A stretch of DNA of 38,895 nucleotides, taken from Gammaproteobacteria bacterium (GTDB lineage: Bacteria > Pseudomonadota > Gammaproteobacteria > Steroidobacterales > XN24). This document shows, one piece after another, positions 1 to 8,866 of this stretch. Position 1 is the first letter of the stretch. The number at the start of each line of letters is the position of its first letter. The position numbers were made by a program, and so were the translations under genes. Location: contig JARFQW010000183.1 of NCBI GenBank assembly GCA_029287575.1, positions 1 to 38,895 on the forward strand, in the 5' to 3' direction. The notes beneath the pieces are model-generated. The model was not told the origin of the DNA. It saw only the letters and a program-made list of their open reading frames with translations, and did no database searches.

Positions 1-2
1 TG

Positions 3-749
3 CTATGGCTGCTGAGCGAACTGTTCGAGGAACTTCCGGAGGTCGGGGACGCGGATCGGCCGCGGCGCGTATTTTTTTTCGACGAGGCGCATCTGCGGTT
101 TGATGACGCGCCCGAAGCGCTGTTGGACAAGGTAGAGCAGGTGGTCCGCCTGATCCGGTCGAAGGGTGTCGGCGTGTTTTTCGTGACGCAAAGCCCGCTG
201 GATCTGCCCGATCCCGTGCTGGGCCAGCTGGGAAACCGCGTGCAGCACGCGCTCAGGGCATTTACGCCACGGGACCAGAAGGCCGTCCGGGCGGCGGCCC
301 AGACGTTTCGGCAGAATCCGTCGCTGGACACCGAAACGGCCATCACCCAACTGGCGGTCGGCGAGGCGCTGGTTTCCACGCTCGGCGCGAAAGGCGTTCC
401 CGGCCAGGTAGAGCGCTGCCTCGTCCGTCCCCCGGCCTCACGCATTGGCCCGGTGGACGAGGCAGAGCGGGCCCGGGTGCTGGCCGCGAGCCCTGTCGGA
501 GCCCGGTATGCCGAGGCCGTGGATCGGGAGTCGGCCCACGAAGTTCTGAAGGCCCGGGCGGAGCGGGCCGCTGCGGCAAGCAAGACCCCGTCCTGGGGAA
601 AGACGACCCGCAAAAAGCCGGGTGCGAACCGGCAGGGTTACGTGGAGGCCACGCTCAAGAGCGCCCTGCGCAGCCTGGGGTCGCAGCTCGGTGGCCGTCT
701 TGGCCGTGAACTGATGCGCGGGGTGCTCGGGTCACTGTCCCGTCGCTAG
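3..749 (+). CDS. yjgR: HerA/YjgR-type ATPase (DUF853 family), C-terminal part
   Basis: The reading frame is open from the left window edge, so the N-terminus with the Walker A loop lies outside. The visible 248 codons begin just before a Walker B strand (RRVFFFDEAHLRFDDAP, about residues 22-38), followed by the sensor-like segment KGVGVFFVTQSPLDLPD. The tail is basic and Gly/Arg-rich and ends ELMRGVLGSLSRR, as I recall for YjgR-type proteins. The family consists of HerA-like P-loop ATPases related to DNA-translocating ATPases; the cellular role of YjgR is not established. A TTG at 123 could be mistaken for a start but lies behind the Walker B motif. The TAG stop shares bases with the stop of the convergent racemase gene (CTAG at 746-749). 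Confidence 0.85.
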   Translation, partial: LWLLSELFEELPEVGDADRPRRVFFFDEAHLRFDDAPEALLDKVEQVVRLIRSKGVGVFFVTQSPLDLPDPVLGQLGNRVQHALRAFTPRDQKAVRAAAQTFRQNPSLDTETAITQLAVGEALVSTLGAKGVPGQVERCLVRPPASRIGPVDEAERARVLAASPVGARYAEAVDRESAHEVLKARAERAAAASKTPSWGKTTRKKPGANRQGYVEATLKSALRSLGSQLGGRLGRELMRGVLGSLSRR

Positions 750-1552
750 GCGTGATTCGTGCCGCCGTCACCGGGCAGGGTCGCCGCCGTTGCGCCCGGC
801 GCCCAGAGTACGTCCAGGGCATGGCGCAGCTGCGCCAGGGAGCCAGACGTCCAGAATCGGGCGCTGCCGCCTGAGCCGCCCCCGCCCTGGCTCTCCCATA
901 CCCGGGCCACCTGGCGGGCAACGGCTCGGCCCGTATCCACGAGGGCGACCCCCGGTCCGGCGCAATCCTCGATGACCGGACGCAGGAACGGGTAGTGCGT
1001 GCATCCGAGGATGAGCGTGTCCGCTCCGCCAGCGACCACCGGCTCGACGAACCGGCGGACCAGCAGCCGGGTCTCCGGACTGTCCAGATCGCCTCGCTCC
1101 ACGCATTCCACCAGGCCGGGACAGGGTTGCGTGATCACCTCGACCGGCCCCGCGAATCGATCCAGCAATGCGGCGAAGCGGGCACTGTTCAGGGTCCCCA
1201 CCGTGGCCAGGACGCCGATCGTGCCGTTGCGGGTGGCCTGGGCCGCCGGCTTCACCGCCGGCTCCATGCCGACCACGGGCACCTCGAGACGAGTGCGCAG
1301 TGTCGGCACGGCCGCCGCGGTGGCGGTGTTGCAGGCCACCACGACCATCCGGGCGCCATGTGCCACGACAATGTCGGCAAGGGCGCAGGTGCGTTCGATG
1401 ATGGTTTCCGCCGAGAGCCGGCCATACGGCACGAAGGCCGAGTCAGCAATGTAACCCAGGGCGGTGTCCGGCAGCAGACCGCGTATCTCCCGGAGAACGC
1501 TCAGTCCGCCCACGCCTGAATCAAGTACGCCGATGTCGATGGAATCAGTCAC
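746..1552 (-). CDS. murI: Glutamate racemase
   Basis: Cytoplasmic, cofactor-independent enzyme converting L-glutamate to D-glutamate for peptidoglycan stem peptides. At 268 residues it has the usual family length. The N-terminal substrate loop GVLDSGVGGLSVL (8-20) is intact. Both catalytic cysteines are present: Cys74 in VACNTATA and Cys184 in GCTHYP. The ATG at 1552 puts the first beta strand at residue 6, as expected. It is read divergently from the hydrolase at 1739 and converges on the ATPase gene with shared stop bases. A possible promoter is listed separately. I see no frameshift or missing active-site residue. Confidence 0.96.
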   Translation of the reverse strand: MTDSIDIGVLDSGVGGLSVLREIRGLLPDTALGYIADSAFVPYGRLSAETIIERTCALADIVVAHGARMVVVACNTATAAAVPTLRTRLEVPVVGMEPAVKPAAQATRNGTIGVLATVGTLNSARFAALLDRFAGPVEVITQPCPGLVECVERGDLDSPETRLLVRRFVEPVVAGGADTLILGCTHYPFLRPVIEDCAGPGVALVDTGRAVARQVARVWESQGGGGSGGSARFWTSGSLAQLRHALDVLWAPGATAATLPGDGGTNHA

Positions 1553-1609
1553 GAGGGGCGGTTATCCCAGGTCCGTCAATGGCCCGGACTTTCCGGGACG
1601 GGGCGCGCT

Positions 1610-1639
1610 AACATAGACACACAAGACCCACGGGCTCAA
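1610..1639 (-). promoter_or_regulatory. Possible murI promoter
   Basis: On the minus strand a TTGAGC hexamer (1634-1639) is separated by 18 bases from TATGTT (1610-1615), 58 bases before the murI start. The match to the sigma-70 consensus is only partial. A small perfect hairpin (CCCGGA/TCCGGG, 1583-1597) lies in the predicted leader and has no T-run. The rest of the 186-base divergent gap (1553-1738) shows nothing clear for the plus-strand hydrolase. Confidence 0.3.
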
Positions 1640-1738
1640 GGGGGCCGGCCCGCCGGCATGCGTGACAGCGGCGCCCTGAAGGGCAGTTTTCCAGGCGCTC
1701 CGGACGGCGATTGCCCGTCCCGGGGAGGGAAGGAGTTC

Positions 1739-3199
1739 ATGCGTCGACTGTTTCGGCTGATCTTTCGGACAGCGTTTATTCTCGCGGTGATCGTATTCAC
1801 CCTGATTCTGGTCCGGGCCTTCGATGCCAGGCGCCAGCCCGACCTGGCGGTCTGGCATACAGTGGAGCTGACCGAGGAATACCGGGCGGACCGGGTCGGA
1901 GACGTGACCACCTGGCAGGACTACCTGGCTCTCGAGGACCGGGTGTTTGACGAACTTCAAGCCAAGGTGATCGACGTCTCGGCGAATGCCGAAGGCGACT
2001 TTTTCAATCGCTACAATCCTGAGAGCGACAGCTATCCGCCGCGCGCCGGCCGCGACTGGAACCGCTCCTTCGAACTGCCGGTGGACGCGCCGCGCGGCGT
2101 GGCGGTGCTCGTACACGGTCTGACGGATGCGCCCTACAGCATGCGGGCGATCGGTCGGATTCTGCAGAACGAGGGTCTGCACGTCGTGGCACCGCGCATG
2201 CCGGGGCACGGCACCATTCCCGCGGGACTCCTGCGGGCCGCGTGGCCGGAATGGCTGACGATCGTCAACCTGGCCGCGGCCCATGCCCGCCAGGTGGCCG
2301 GTCCGGATGCGCCGGTGTTTTTCTTCGGGTATTCCAACGGCGGCGCGCTGGTGCTCAAGGCGACGCTGGACCGCCTGGAATCCGGGTCGGCGACGCCGGA
2401 CGGCCTCGTGCTGTTCTCGCCCGCGGTCGGCATCACGAAATTCGCCGCCCTGGCCTCCTGGCACCGGATCCTTTCGCGGATTCCGTACTTCGAGAAGTTC
2501 CGCTGGACCTCCGTCTACCCGGAATTCGATCCCTACAAGTACAACTCGTTTCCGAAGGAAGCAGGCCATCAGAGCTGGGATCTCAGTCTGGTGGTCCAGG
2601 ACCAGATCGACCAGCTCGTCGAGGCGGGGCGATTCGACGCCATGCCGCCGGTGCTGACCTTTCAATCGCTGGTGGACTCCACCGTGCTCACAAAATCGAC
2701 AGTCAACGCCCTCTATGACCAGCTCCCGGACAACGGTAGCGAACTGGTGCTCTATGACATCAATCGCTACGAGAGCGTCAAGGCGCTGATCCGTTCCCGG
2801 CATCAGACCCTCCTGGACACCCTGATCGCCGAAGATCATCCCTATACCCTGACTCTGGTGACAAACGTCAGTGAGGACGACCGGGGAGCGGAGGCCCGGC
2901 GCTGGGGTCCGGGAGCCCGGCCGCTGGGCACCATCGATCTGGAAGCCGACTGGCCCGTCGGCGTCTACTCCCTGTCACACATCGCCATTCCGTTCCCAGT
3001 GAATGACCCGGTCTATGGCGTGGACAGCAAGGAGAAGATGGGCGAAATCGTGGCGCTGGGGCTGCTTCAGCCACGGGGCGAGCGGGGCGTGCTCCGGGTG
3101 CCCGTGGAGCTGTTCATGCGCTTGCACTTCAATCCCTTTTTCGATCATCTCGAGGCGCGAATTCTCGAGGAAGTCCGCAAGCCCCGGGAGGGGTCCTGA
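1739..3199 (+). CDS. Membrane-anchored alpha/beta hydrolase (serine hydrolase, S33/lysophospholipase-like)
   Basis: Predicted 486-residue protein with one N-terminal membrane segment (about residues 7-27, after MRRLFRLIFR), which suggests an inner-membrane anchor with the hydrolase domain in the periplasm. The fold is shown by VAVLVHGLTDAPYSMR (121-136; His-Gly oxyanion turn), VVAPRMPGHGT (149-159) and the nucleophile elbow FFGYSNGG (195-202; Ser199). I chose the ATG at 1739 because AGGGAAGGAG lies just upstream and translation begins directly at the basic, hydrophobic anchor; an earlier in-frame ATG at 1658 would add 27 low-complexity residues. The C-terminal 150 residues are less familiar. 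The substrate cannot be told from sequence; a lipid ester or peptide is possible. It stands alone before the beta-oxidation operon. Confidence 0.8.
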   Translation: MRRLFRLIFRTAFILAVIVFTLILVRAFDARRQPDLAVWHTVELTEEYRADRVGDVTTWQDYLALEDRVFDELQAKVIDVSANAEGDFFNRYNPESDSYPPRAGRDWNRSFELPVDAPRGVAVLVHGLTDAPYSMRAIGRILQNEGLHVVAPRMPGHGTIPAGLLRAAWPEWLTIVNLAAAHARQVAGPDAPVFFFGYSNGGALVLKATLDRLESGSATPDGLVLFSPAVGITKFAALASWHRILSRIPYFEKFRWTSVYPEFDPYKYNSFPKEAGHQSWDLSLVVQDQIDQLVEAGRFDAMPPVLTFQSLVDSTVLTKSTVNALYDQLPDNGSELVLYDINRYESVKALIRSRHQTLLDTLIAEDHPYTLTLVTNVSEDDRGAEARRWGPGARPLGTIDLEADWPVGVYSLSHIAIPFPVNDPVYGVDSKEKMGEIVALGLLQPRGERGVLRVPVELFMRLHFNPFFDHLEARILEEVRKPREGS

Positions 3200-3221
3200 C
3201 CGGCCGGGGAAATCCGCGGAG

Positions 3222-3235
3222 CAAACGCTCGTTTA
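3222..3235 (+). promoter_or_regulatory. PsrA/FadR-type operator candidate
   Basis: The sequence CAAACGCTCGTTTA is an AAAC-N4-GTTT dyad. PsrA of Pseudomonas, a TetR-family regulator released by long-chain fatty acids, is described as binding (G/C)AAAC-N2-4-GTTT(G/C); only the last base departs from that. The dyad sits directly upstream of the -10 box at 3242-3247, where a bound repressor would block the promoter of the fatty-acid degradation genes. No psrA gene is in the window, so the regulator is inferred. Confidence 0.55.
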
Positions 3236-3241
3236 ACTCGC

Positions 3242-3247
3242 TATAAT
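3242..3247 (+). promoter_or_regulatory. -10 box of the beta-oxidation operon
   Basis: A consensus TATAAT stands 193 bases before the thiolase start, in otherwise very GC-rich DNA. No good -35 hexamer lies 16-18 bases upstream, so an activator or an upstream element may help. The remaining leader (3248-3439) has no ORF with a convincing start and no obvious terminator or riboswitch. Confidence 0.55.
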
Positions 3248-3439
3248 TCTTTCGCCTGGCGTGCGGCGGGCCGCTTCTCCTTGGAGATCTGCATCCGGCG
3301 CGCGAGGCTCCGGCGGGCCAGGTCCCGCTGACACAGGGTCCGGGCTGACTGCCCGGATCCGGATTCCGCCGTGCCAGACGCCGGGCTCCCTGGACGGGCC
3401 GGTGCGGGGCGCGGCACGCTCTGCACAGCGAGGAGAACC

Positions 3440-4648
3440 ATGACCGACGCGTATATTTTCGACCACGTCCGCACGCCCCGCGGCCGAGGCAAGAACAATG
3501 GCGGGCTGCACGAAGTCACCCCGATCGAACTGGTGTCGCAGGTTCTCGGAGGCCTGCGCGACCGCAATGAGCTCGACACCTCGCAGGTAGAGGACGTGAT
3601 CCTCGGCTGCGTCACGCCGATTGGCGAGCAGGGCGCCAATGTCGCCCGGGTCGGCGCCATCGCCGCCGGTTATGCAGAAAGCGTTCCGGGCAAGCAAATC
3701 AACCGTTTTTGCGCCTCCGGGCTGGAAGCGGTCAACTCGGCGGCCGCGCTGGTGATGTCCGGGCAGGGCGATCTGGCCATCGGCGGCGGCGTGGAGTGCA
3801 TGTCGCGGATTCCGATGGGCTCCGATGGGGGCGCCATGGCGTCGGACCCCCGCGTGGCCTATCAGACGTATTTCGTGCCCCAGGGGATCAGTGCCGATCT
3901 GATCGCCACGCTCGACGGGTTTTCCCGTGCCGATCTGGATACCTACGCCGCGGAGAGCCAGCGCCGGGCCGCCCACGCCTGGGATGAGGGCTTCTTCTCG
4001 GGCTCGATTCTTCCGGTCAGGGACCATCTCGGCCGGGTCATGCTGGACCGGGACGAGCACATGCGCCCCGGCACGACAGCCGGGGATCTGGGGGCATTGA
4101 AGCCGTCCTTCGTCATGCATGGGCAGCAGGGCGGGTTCGATGCGGTGGCCATCCAGCGCTATCCGGAGGTCGAGGAGATTCAGCACGTCCACACCGCGGG
4201 CAATTCCAGCGGCATCGTCGACGGGGCCGCCGCTGTCCTGGTTGGCAGCCACGCGATGGGGGAACACCTGGGTCTCAAGCCGCGGGCGCGGATCCGCGCT
4301 TTTGCGTCGGTGGGCAGCGAGCCGACCATCATGCTGACCGGCCCGCAGCCGGCCGCGGAAAAGGCCCTGGAGCGGGCGGGCATGCATGCCGACGATATCG
4401 ACCTCTATGAGCTCAATGAGGCTTTTGCATCGGTTGTGCTGCGGTTCATGGACCGTCTGAACATCGACCACGACCGGATCAACGTCAACGGCGGCGCGAT
4501 CGCCATGGGCCATCCGCTGGGCGCCACCGGCGCAATGGTGCTGGGCACCGTGCTCGACGAACTCGAGCGCCGGGGAGCCAGCACCGCCCTGTGCACGCTT
4601 TGCATCGGCGCCGGCATGGGTACCGCGACCATCATCGAGCGGGTCTGA
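3440..4648 (+). CDS. Acetyl-CoA C-acyltransferase (3-ketoacyl-CoA thiolase)
   Basis: Thiolase of 402 residues that cleaves 3-ketoacyl-CoA to acetyl-CoA and a shortened acyl-CoA in beta-oxidation. All catalytic residues are visible: acyl-accepting Cys91 in [13 protein letters not shown], His358 in GHPLGATGA and the general-base Cys388 in [10 protein letters not shown]. The ATG at 3440 is preceded by GAGGAG at the right distance and begins the family N-terminus [15 protein letters not shown]; the frame is open to an ATG at 3371 but that stretch looks non-coding. It is the first gene of the operon and is followed after 34 bases by the hydratase/dehydrogenase, an order like E. coli fadI-fadJ. Whether the partner is FadA- or FadI-like is not resolved by eye. 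Confidence 0.93.
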   Translation: MTDAYIFDHVRTPRGRGKNNGGLHEVTPIELVSQVLGGLRDRNELDTSQVEDVILGCVTPIGEQGANVARVGAIAAGYAESVPGKQINRFCASGLEAVNSAAALVMSGQGDLAIGGGVECMSRIPMGSDGGAMASDPRVAYQTYFVPQGISADLIATLDGFSRADLDTYAAESQRRAAHAWDEGFFSGSILPVRDHLGRVMLDRDEHMRPGTTAGDLGALKPSFVMHGQQGGFDAVAIQRYPEVEEIQHVHTAGNSSGIVDGAAAVLVGSHAMGEHLGLKPRARIRAFASVGSEPTIMLTGPQPAAEKALERAGMHADDIDLYELNEAFASVVLRFMDRLNIDHDRINVNGGAIAMGHPLGATGAMVLGTVLDELERRGASTALCTLCIGAGMGTATIIERV

Positions 4649-4682
4649 CCCGGCCGACGTGGACTTGAAAGGAAACGAATCA

Positions 4683-6818
4683 ATGAGCGAAAGCATCACC
4701 TATACCGTGGACGGCGACGGCATTGCCGTCATCACGATCGACCAGAAAGACCGGTCGATGAATGTCCTGTTCGAGGGATTCATGGAGGAGTTCGGCGCCG
4801 CGGTGGAAAACGCGGCCGGCGACGACCAGGTCAAGGGCGTCATCGTGACCTCCGCCAAGGACTCGTTTATTGCCGGCGCGGACCTCACGTGGATCCTGGG
4901 GCTGTTCGATCGGGACCTGAGCCTCGAGGAGACCTGGGATTTCTCCTGGCGGCTGCAGGAAGGTCTCCGCCGCATGGAGACCTGCGGCAAGCCCTTCGTT
5001 GCGGCCATCAACGGCACCGCCCTGGGTGGCGGCCTGGAAGTGTGCCTGGCCTGTCATTACCGGGTGGCGCTCAATCATCCGAAGGCGGTGCTGGGCCTGC
5101 CGGAGGTCAAGGTCGGTCTCCTGCCGGGTGCCGGCGGCACGCAGCGGCTGCCGCGGCTGATCGGCATCGAGCAGGCGCTGCCCCTGATCGCCGAAGGCAC
5201 GCACGTGTCCCCGGAAAAGGCCAGCAAACTGGGCTTCGTGGATGAACTGGCCGATTCCGTCGAAGACATGATGGCCAAGGCCCGGGCATGGATACTCGAA
5301 AAGGGGGATCCGGAACAGCCCTGGGACAAGAAAGGCTTCAAGATTCCCGGAGGCAAGGGGGCCACGAACCCGAGCCTGTTCCAGACGTTTACCGTGGGCA
5401 GCTCCCTGGTAGCCGGCAAGACCCAGCACAACTATCCGGCGCCGCCGGCAATTCTGTCCTGTGTCTATGAAGGCAGCCTGTTGCCCATCGACCGCGGCCT
5501 GAAGATCGAGTCCGAATACTTCACCTCGCTGCTCCGGTCACCGGTGGCGCGCAACATGATTCGCACGCTGTTCGTGGAAAAGGGCAAGGCGGACAAGCTG
5601 GCGCGGCGGCCCGAGAATGTGCCGGCAAGCAAGGTGACAAAGCTCGGTATTCTCGGCGCCGGCATGATGGGTGCCGGCATCGCCTACGTGTCCGCCCGCG
5701 CGGGCATGGATGTCGTGCTGCTGGACACGGCCATCGAGTCGGCCAACAAGGGCAAGGATTACTCCCGCGCGTTGCTGGACAAGCAGATCGCCCGGGGCCG
5801 CTCGACAAAGGAAAAGGCCGAGGCGCTGCTCGGCAAGATCACCCCGACCACGGACTACGCGGACCTCGCCGGCTGTGAGCTGGTCATCGAGGCGGTGTTC
5901 GAGGACCGGAAAATCAAGGCCGGTGTGACCGCTCAGGCCGAGGCCGTGATTCCGGAGTCGGCGATCTTTGCGAGCAATACGTCGACACTGCCGATCACCG
6001 GTCTGGCCGAGGCCTCCAGCCGGCCCGCGAGCTTTATCGGCATCCACTTCTTCTCCCCGGTGGACAAAATGCCCCTGGTGGAAGTCATCGTCGGCAAGCA
6101 GACTTCCGACGAAGCGCTCGCCCGGTCGCTGGACTATGTCCGGCAGATCCGCAAAACCCCGATCGTGGTGAACGACAGCCGTGGCTTCTACACGAGCCGG
6201 GTCTTCTCGACCTCGGTGAAGGAGGCCCTGGCCATGCTGTCGGAGGGCGTCAAGCCGGCGCTGATCGAAAACGCGGCCAAGATGGCCGGCATGCCGGTGG
6301 GGCCCCTGGCGGTGTCCGACGAGGTCACGATCGACCTGCAGTACAAGATCATGAAGCAGACCCGGGCTGATCTGGGAGACGACTATCCCTCCCACCCCGC
6401 AGACGCGGTGATCGAGAAGTTCCACGATGACCTCAAGCGCCTGGGCAAGCGCTACGGCAAGGGCTTCTACGATTATCCCGAGGGCGGCAAGAAGCGCCTC
6501 TGGCCGGGTCTTGCCGAGGCCTATCCCGTGGCCGAGGAGCAGCCGGACGTGGAGGCCGTAAAGGAGCGACTGCTGTACATCCAGGCGCTGGAGACGGCTC
6601 GCTGCGTGGAGGAGGGTGTGGTCACGACGCCGGCGGAGGCCGACATCGGATCGATCTTCGGCTGGGGGTTCCCGCCGTGGACCGGAGGCACCCTGAGCTA
6701 CATCGATACGATCGGTGTCGACGCCTTCGTGGCCGGATGTGATCGTCTGGCCGATGCACACGGTGAGCGTTTCCGGCCGTCGGAGTGGCTTCGCTCACAG
6801 ACCCGGATGCACGGATAA
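4683..6818 (+). CDS. Bifunctional enoyl-CoA hydratase / 3-hydroxyacyl-CoA dehydrogenase (FadB/FadJ type)
   Basis: Predicted 711 residues, close to the usual 700-730. The N-terminal crotonase domain (about 1-200) keeps both catalytic glutamates: Glu119 in ALGGGLEV and Glu141 in [12 protein letters not shown]. The dehydrogenase domain starts near 318 with the NAD-binding Rossmann motif [22 protein letters not shown] (431-438) and the catalytic His455 in [12 protein letters not shown] follow, and the two C-terminal helical domains include [11 protein letters not shown] and [11 protein letters not shown]. The protein hydrates trans-2-enoyl-CoA and oxidises the L-3-hydroxyacyl-CoA with NAD; with the upstream thiolase it would form the trifunctional complex. 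The ATG at 4683 follows an AAAGGA about 10 bases upstream. Confidence 0.94.
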   Translation: MSESITYTVDGDGIAVITIDQKDRSMNVLFEGFMEEFGAAVENAAGDDQVKGVIVTSAKDSFIAGADLTWILGLFDRDLSLEETWDFSWRLQEGLRRMETCGKPFVAAINGTALGGGLEVCLACHYRVALNHPKAVLGLPEVKVGLLPGAGGTQRLPRLIGIEQALPLIAEGTHVSPEKASKLGFVDELADSVEDMMAKARAWILEKGDPEQPWDKKGFKIPGGKGATNPSLFQTFTVGSSLVAGKTQHNYPAPPAILSCVYEGSLLPIDRGLKIESEYFTSLLRSPVARNMIRTLFVEKGKADKLARRPENVPASKVTKLGILGAGMMGAGIAYVSARAGMDVVLLDTAIESANKGKDYSRALLDKQIARGRSTKEKAEALLGKITPTTDYADLAGCELVIEAVFEDRKIKAGVTAQAEAVIPESAIFASNTSTLPITGLAEASSRPASFIGIHFFSPVDKMPLVEVIVGKQTSDEALARSLDYVRQIRKTPIVVNDSRGFYTSRVFSTSVKEALAMLSEGVKPALIENAAKMAGMPVGPLAVSDEVTIDLQYKIMKQTRADLGDDYPSHPADAVIEKFHDDLKRLGKRYGKGFYDYPEGGKKRLWPGLAEAYPVAEEQPDVEAVKERLLYIQALETARCVEEGVVTTPAEADIGSIFGWGFPPWTGGTLSYIDTIGVDAFVAGCDRLADAHGERFRPSEWLRSQTRMHG

Positions 6819-6874
6819 CAACCGACCGGGGCGGGCCGGGTACGCCGGCCCGCCCGCTTTCCCGGGGAGTCATC

Positions 6875-7657
6875 ATGACCGATCTCTCGACCGTCGAATA
6901 CGAAGCACTGGGCGCTGTGGCCCGGATCACGCTGAACCGGCCCGAGGTGCTGAACGCGTTCAACGAGGCGCTCGCTTCGGATCTGCTCAAGGCCCTGATC
7001 GACGCGGCGGGGAACAGGGAGATCCGTGCACTCGTCCTGACCGGAGCCAACGGGCGCTTCAGTGCCGGCGCCGACCTGAAGCGAGGGTTCCCGACCGACC
7101 GTCGCATCGAGGACGTGCTCAACTCCGAGTACAAGCCGGCGCTGGAACTCATCGCTGGCATGGACAAGCCGGTCATTGCCGCCGTGGGCGGACCGGCCGC
7201 CGGTATCGGGATGTCGTTTGCCCTGGCCTGCGACCTGATCGTCATGGCGGACGATGCCTACATCATGTCGCCGTTTTCGAGCATCGGCATTATTCCGGAC
7301 GGCGGAGCGACCTGGCTGCTTGCCCGCCAGCTGGGCTACTACCGGGCCTACGAGCTGTGTGCCGAAGGTGCGCGCCTCGGTGCGGAAGAGTGTCTCTCCG
7401 CGGGGCTCGCGAACCGGGTCGTGCCGGCGGCTGACCTGCAGGAGCATACCGTCGCCTGGGCACAGAGTCTGGCGGAGCGCGCGCCGCTGGCGCTCGGCCG
7501 GACCAAGCTCGCCATGCGCCGGGCCGCGACGCAGGGATTCGGTGAAGCGATCAGCCTGGAAGCGATGCTGCAGAACGCGTGCCTGGAAAGTGACGACGCC
7601 AGGGAAGGCGTGCAGGCGTTCCTCGAAAAGCGCAAACCCGTTTTCCAGGGACGATAG
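6875..7657 (+). CDS. Crotonase-family enoyl-CoA hydratase/isomerase (PaaG-like active site)
   Basis: A 260-residue crotonase with the CoA-binding/oxyanion segment RFSAGADLKRG (61-71) and GGPAAGIGMSFA (105-116). The two glutamates of true enoyl-CoA hydratases are absent: by alignment their places hold Ser114 and Phe134. Instead Asp142 occurs in SIGIIPDGGATWLL, the position of the single catalytic aspartate of PaaG-type isomerases. A double-bond isomerase, for instance moving a cis-3 bond to trans-2 during unsaturated acyl-CoA breakdown, therefore fits better than a hydratase; this is inference from aligned positions. The start at 6875 follows GGGGAG; an upstream in-frame ATG at 6785 lies inside the previous gene. 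Confidence 0.88.
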   Translation: MTDLSTVEYEALGAVARITLNRPEVLNAFNEALASDLLKALIDAAGNREIRALVLTGANGRFSAGADLKRGFPTDRRIEDVLNSEYKPALELIAGMDKPVIAAVGGPAAGIGMSFALACDLIVMADDAYIMSPFSSIGIIPDGGATWLLARQLGYYRAYELCAEGARLGAEECLSAGLANRVVPAADLQEHTVAWAQSLAERAPLALGRTKLAMRRAATQGFGEAISLEAMLQNACLESDDAREGVQAFLEKRKPVFQGR

Positions 7658-7705
7658 ACAACCCGCTCGTCATCTAAAAAATACAAACCGGAGGAGAGCC
7701 CACTC

Positions 7706-8863
7706 ATGGACCGCGCCATTTTCGAAGAAGACCACGAAATATTCCGGGACTCGGTGGTCCGGTTTCTGCAGTCGGAAGTCGAGCCCTATCTGGATGAGTG
7801 GCATGCGGCCGGAATCGTCCCCCGTGAGACCTTCAAGAAGGCCGGTGAGCAGGGCTATTGCCTGATGTGGGCGGACGAGGCCTACGGCGGGATGGGTGTC
7901 GAGGATTTTCGGTTCGAGCAGATTCTGATCGAGTCTCTGGCCCACCACGGGGATCCCGGGTTCGGCCTGACCTTGCACAACCGCCTTGTCGGGCCTTATC
8001 TCGGCAAGCTCGGTACGGATGAACAGAAGGCGCGCCTGCTTCCGGGGTGCATCAGCGGCGATACGATTCTCGGCATCGCGATGACCGAGCCGGGCGCGGG
8101 GAGCGATGTGGCCGGCATGAAGACCCGGGCCGAGGCCCAGGGCGATCACTGGCTGCTGAATGGATCCAAGACCTACATCTCCAACGGCATCAACGGTGAC
8201 CTGTTCGTGGTGGCCGCGCGCACGGTTCCGGACAATCCGCACGGCATCGGCCTGTTTCTCGTCGAGCGCGGCATGGAAGGTTTCAATCGCGGCCGCAACC
8301 TGAAAAAGCTCGGCCTGAAGTCCCAGGATACCGCCGAACTGTTTTTCGACAATGTCCGGGTACCGACGGAGAACGTGCTCGGCGACCCGTACAAGGGCTT
8401 TTACAACCTGATGCACTTTCTGGCCGAGGAGCGGCTCATCGTGGCGGTGGGCTGCGTCGCGGCGGCCGAGGCCGCCTTCCGCACGACGGTGGATTACGTC
8501 AAGGAACGGGTGGCCTTCGGCAAGCCCATCGCCATGTTCCAGAACACCCGCTTCAAGCTGGCGGACATGCGGACCCGCATCGACGCCGCCCAGGTATTCA
8601 TTGACCGACTGGTCATGGATCACAACGCCGGCAAGCTGACCGCGGAGGTGGCGGCGGAAGGCAAGCTGCTCGCCAGCGAGCTCGAGGGCTGGGTGACCGA
8701 CGAGTGCCTGCAGCTCCATGGGGGGGCCGGGTTCATGGACGAGTACCCCATATCGCGTATGTACGCCAACGCCCGGGTTTCGAGAATCTACGCGGGAAGC
8801 TCCGAGATCATGCGCGAAATCGTTGCCCGCGGCCTGGGCCTCGACCCCAGGCAGGGAGGCTGA
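7706..8863 (+). CDS. Acyl-CoA dehydrogenase, long-chain type
   Basis: FAD enzyme of 385 residues introducing the trans-2 double bond into acyl-CoA. Family signatures are IAMTEPGAGSDVAGMKT (124-140) and LQLHGGAGFMDEYPISRMY near the C-terminus. The site of the medium-chain-type catalytic glutamate (YEGT in MCAD) reads IYAGSSEI here, so that base is missing. Glu255 in VAAAEAAFRTTVDYVKERVAFGK aligns with the alternative catalytic glutamate of long-chain and isovaleryl-CoA dehydrogenases. I infer a long- or branched-chain substrate. The start has an excellent GGAGGAG site. Four bases separate it from the next gene. Confidence 0.93.
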   Translation: MDRAIFEEDHEIFRDSVVRFLQSEVEPYLDEWHAAGIVPRETFKKAGEQGYCLMWADEAYGGMGVEDFRFEQILIESLAHHGDPGFGLTLHNRLVGPYLGKLGTDEQKARLLPGCISGDTILGIAMTEPGAGSDVAGMKTRAEAQGDHWLLNGSKTYISNGINGDLFVVAARTVPDNPHGIGLFLVERGMEGFNRGRNLKKLGLKSQDTAELFFDNVRVPTENVLGDPYKGFYNLMHFLAEERLIVAVGCVAAAEAAFRTTVDYVKERVAFGKPIAMFQNTRFKLADMRTRIDAAQVFIDRLVMDHNAGKLTAEVAAEGKLLASELEGWVTDECLQLHGGAGFMDEYPISRMYANARVSRIYAGSSEIMREIVARGLGLDPRQGG

Positions 8864-8866
8864 TCG

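Noticed and set aside
1562..2839. 425-codon minus-strand frame opposite the alpha/beta hydrolase
   Set aside because: No domain, composition typical of a GC shadow, and the plus-strand gene has clear motifs and a ribosome site.
3233..4699. 488-codon minus-strand frame opposite the thiolase
   Set aside because: Shadow of a gene whose catalytic residues are all present.
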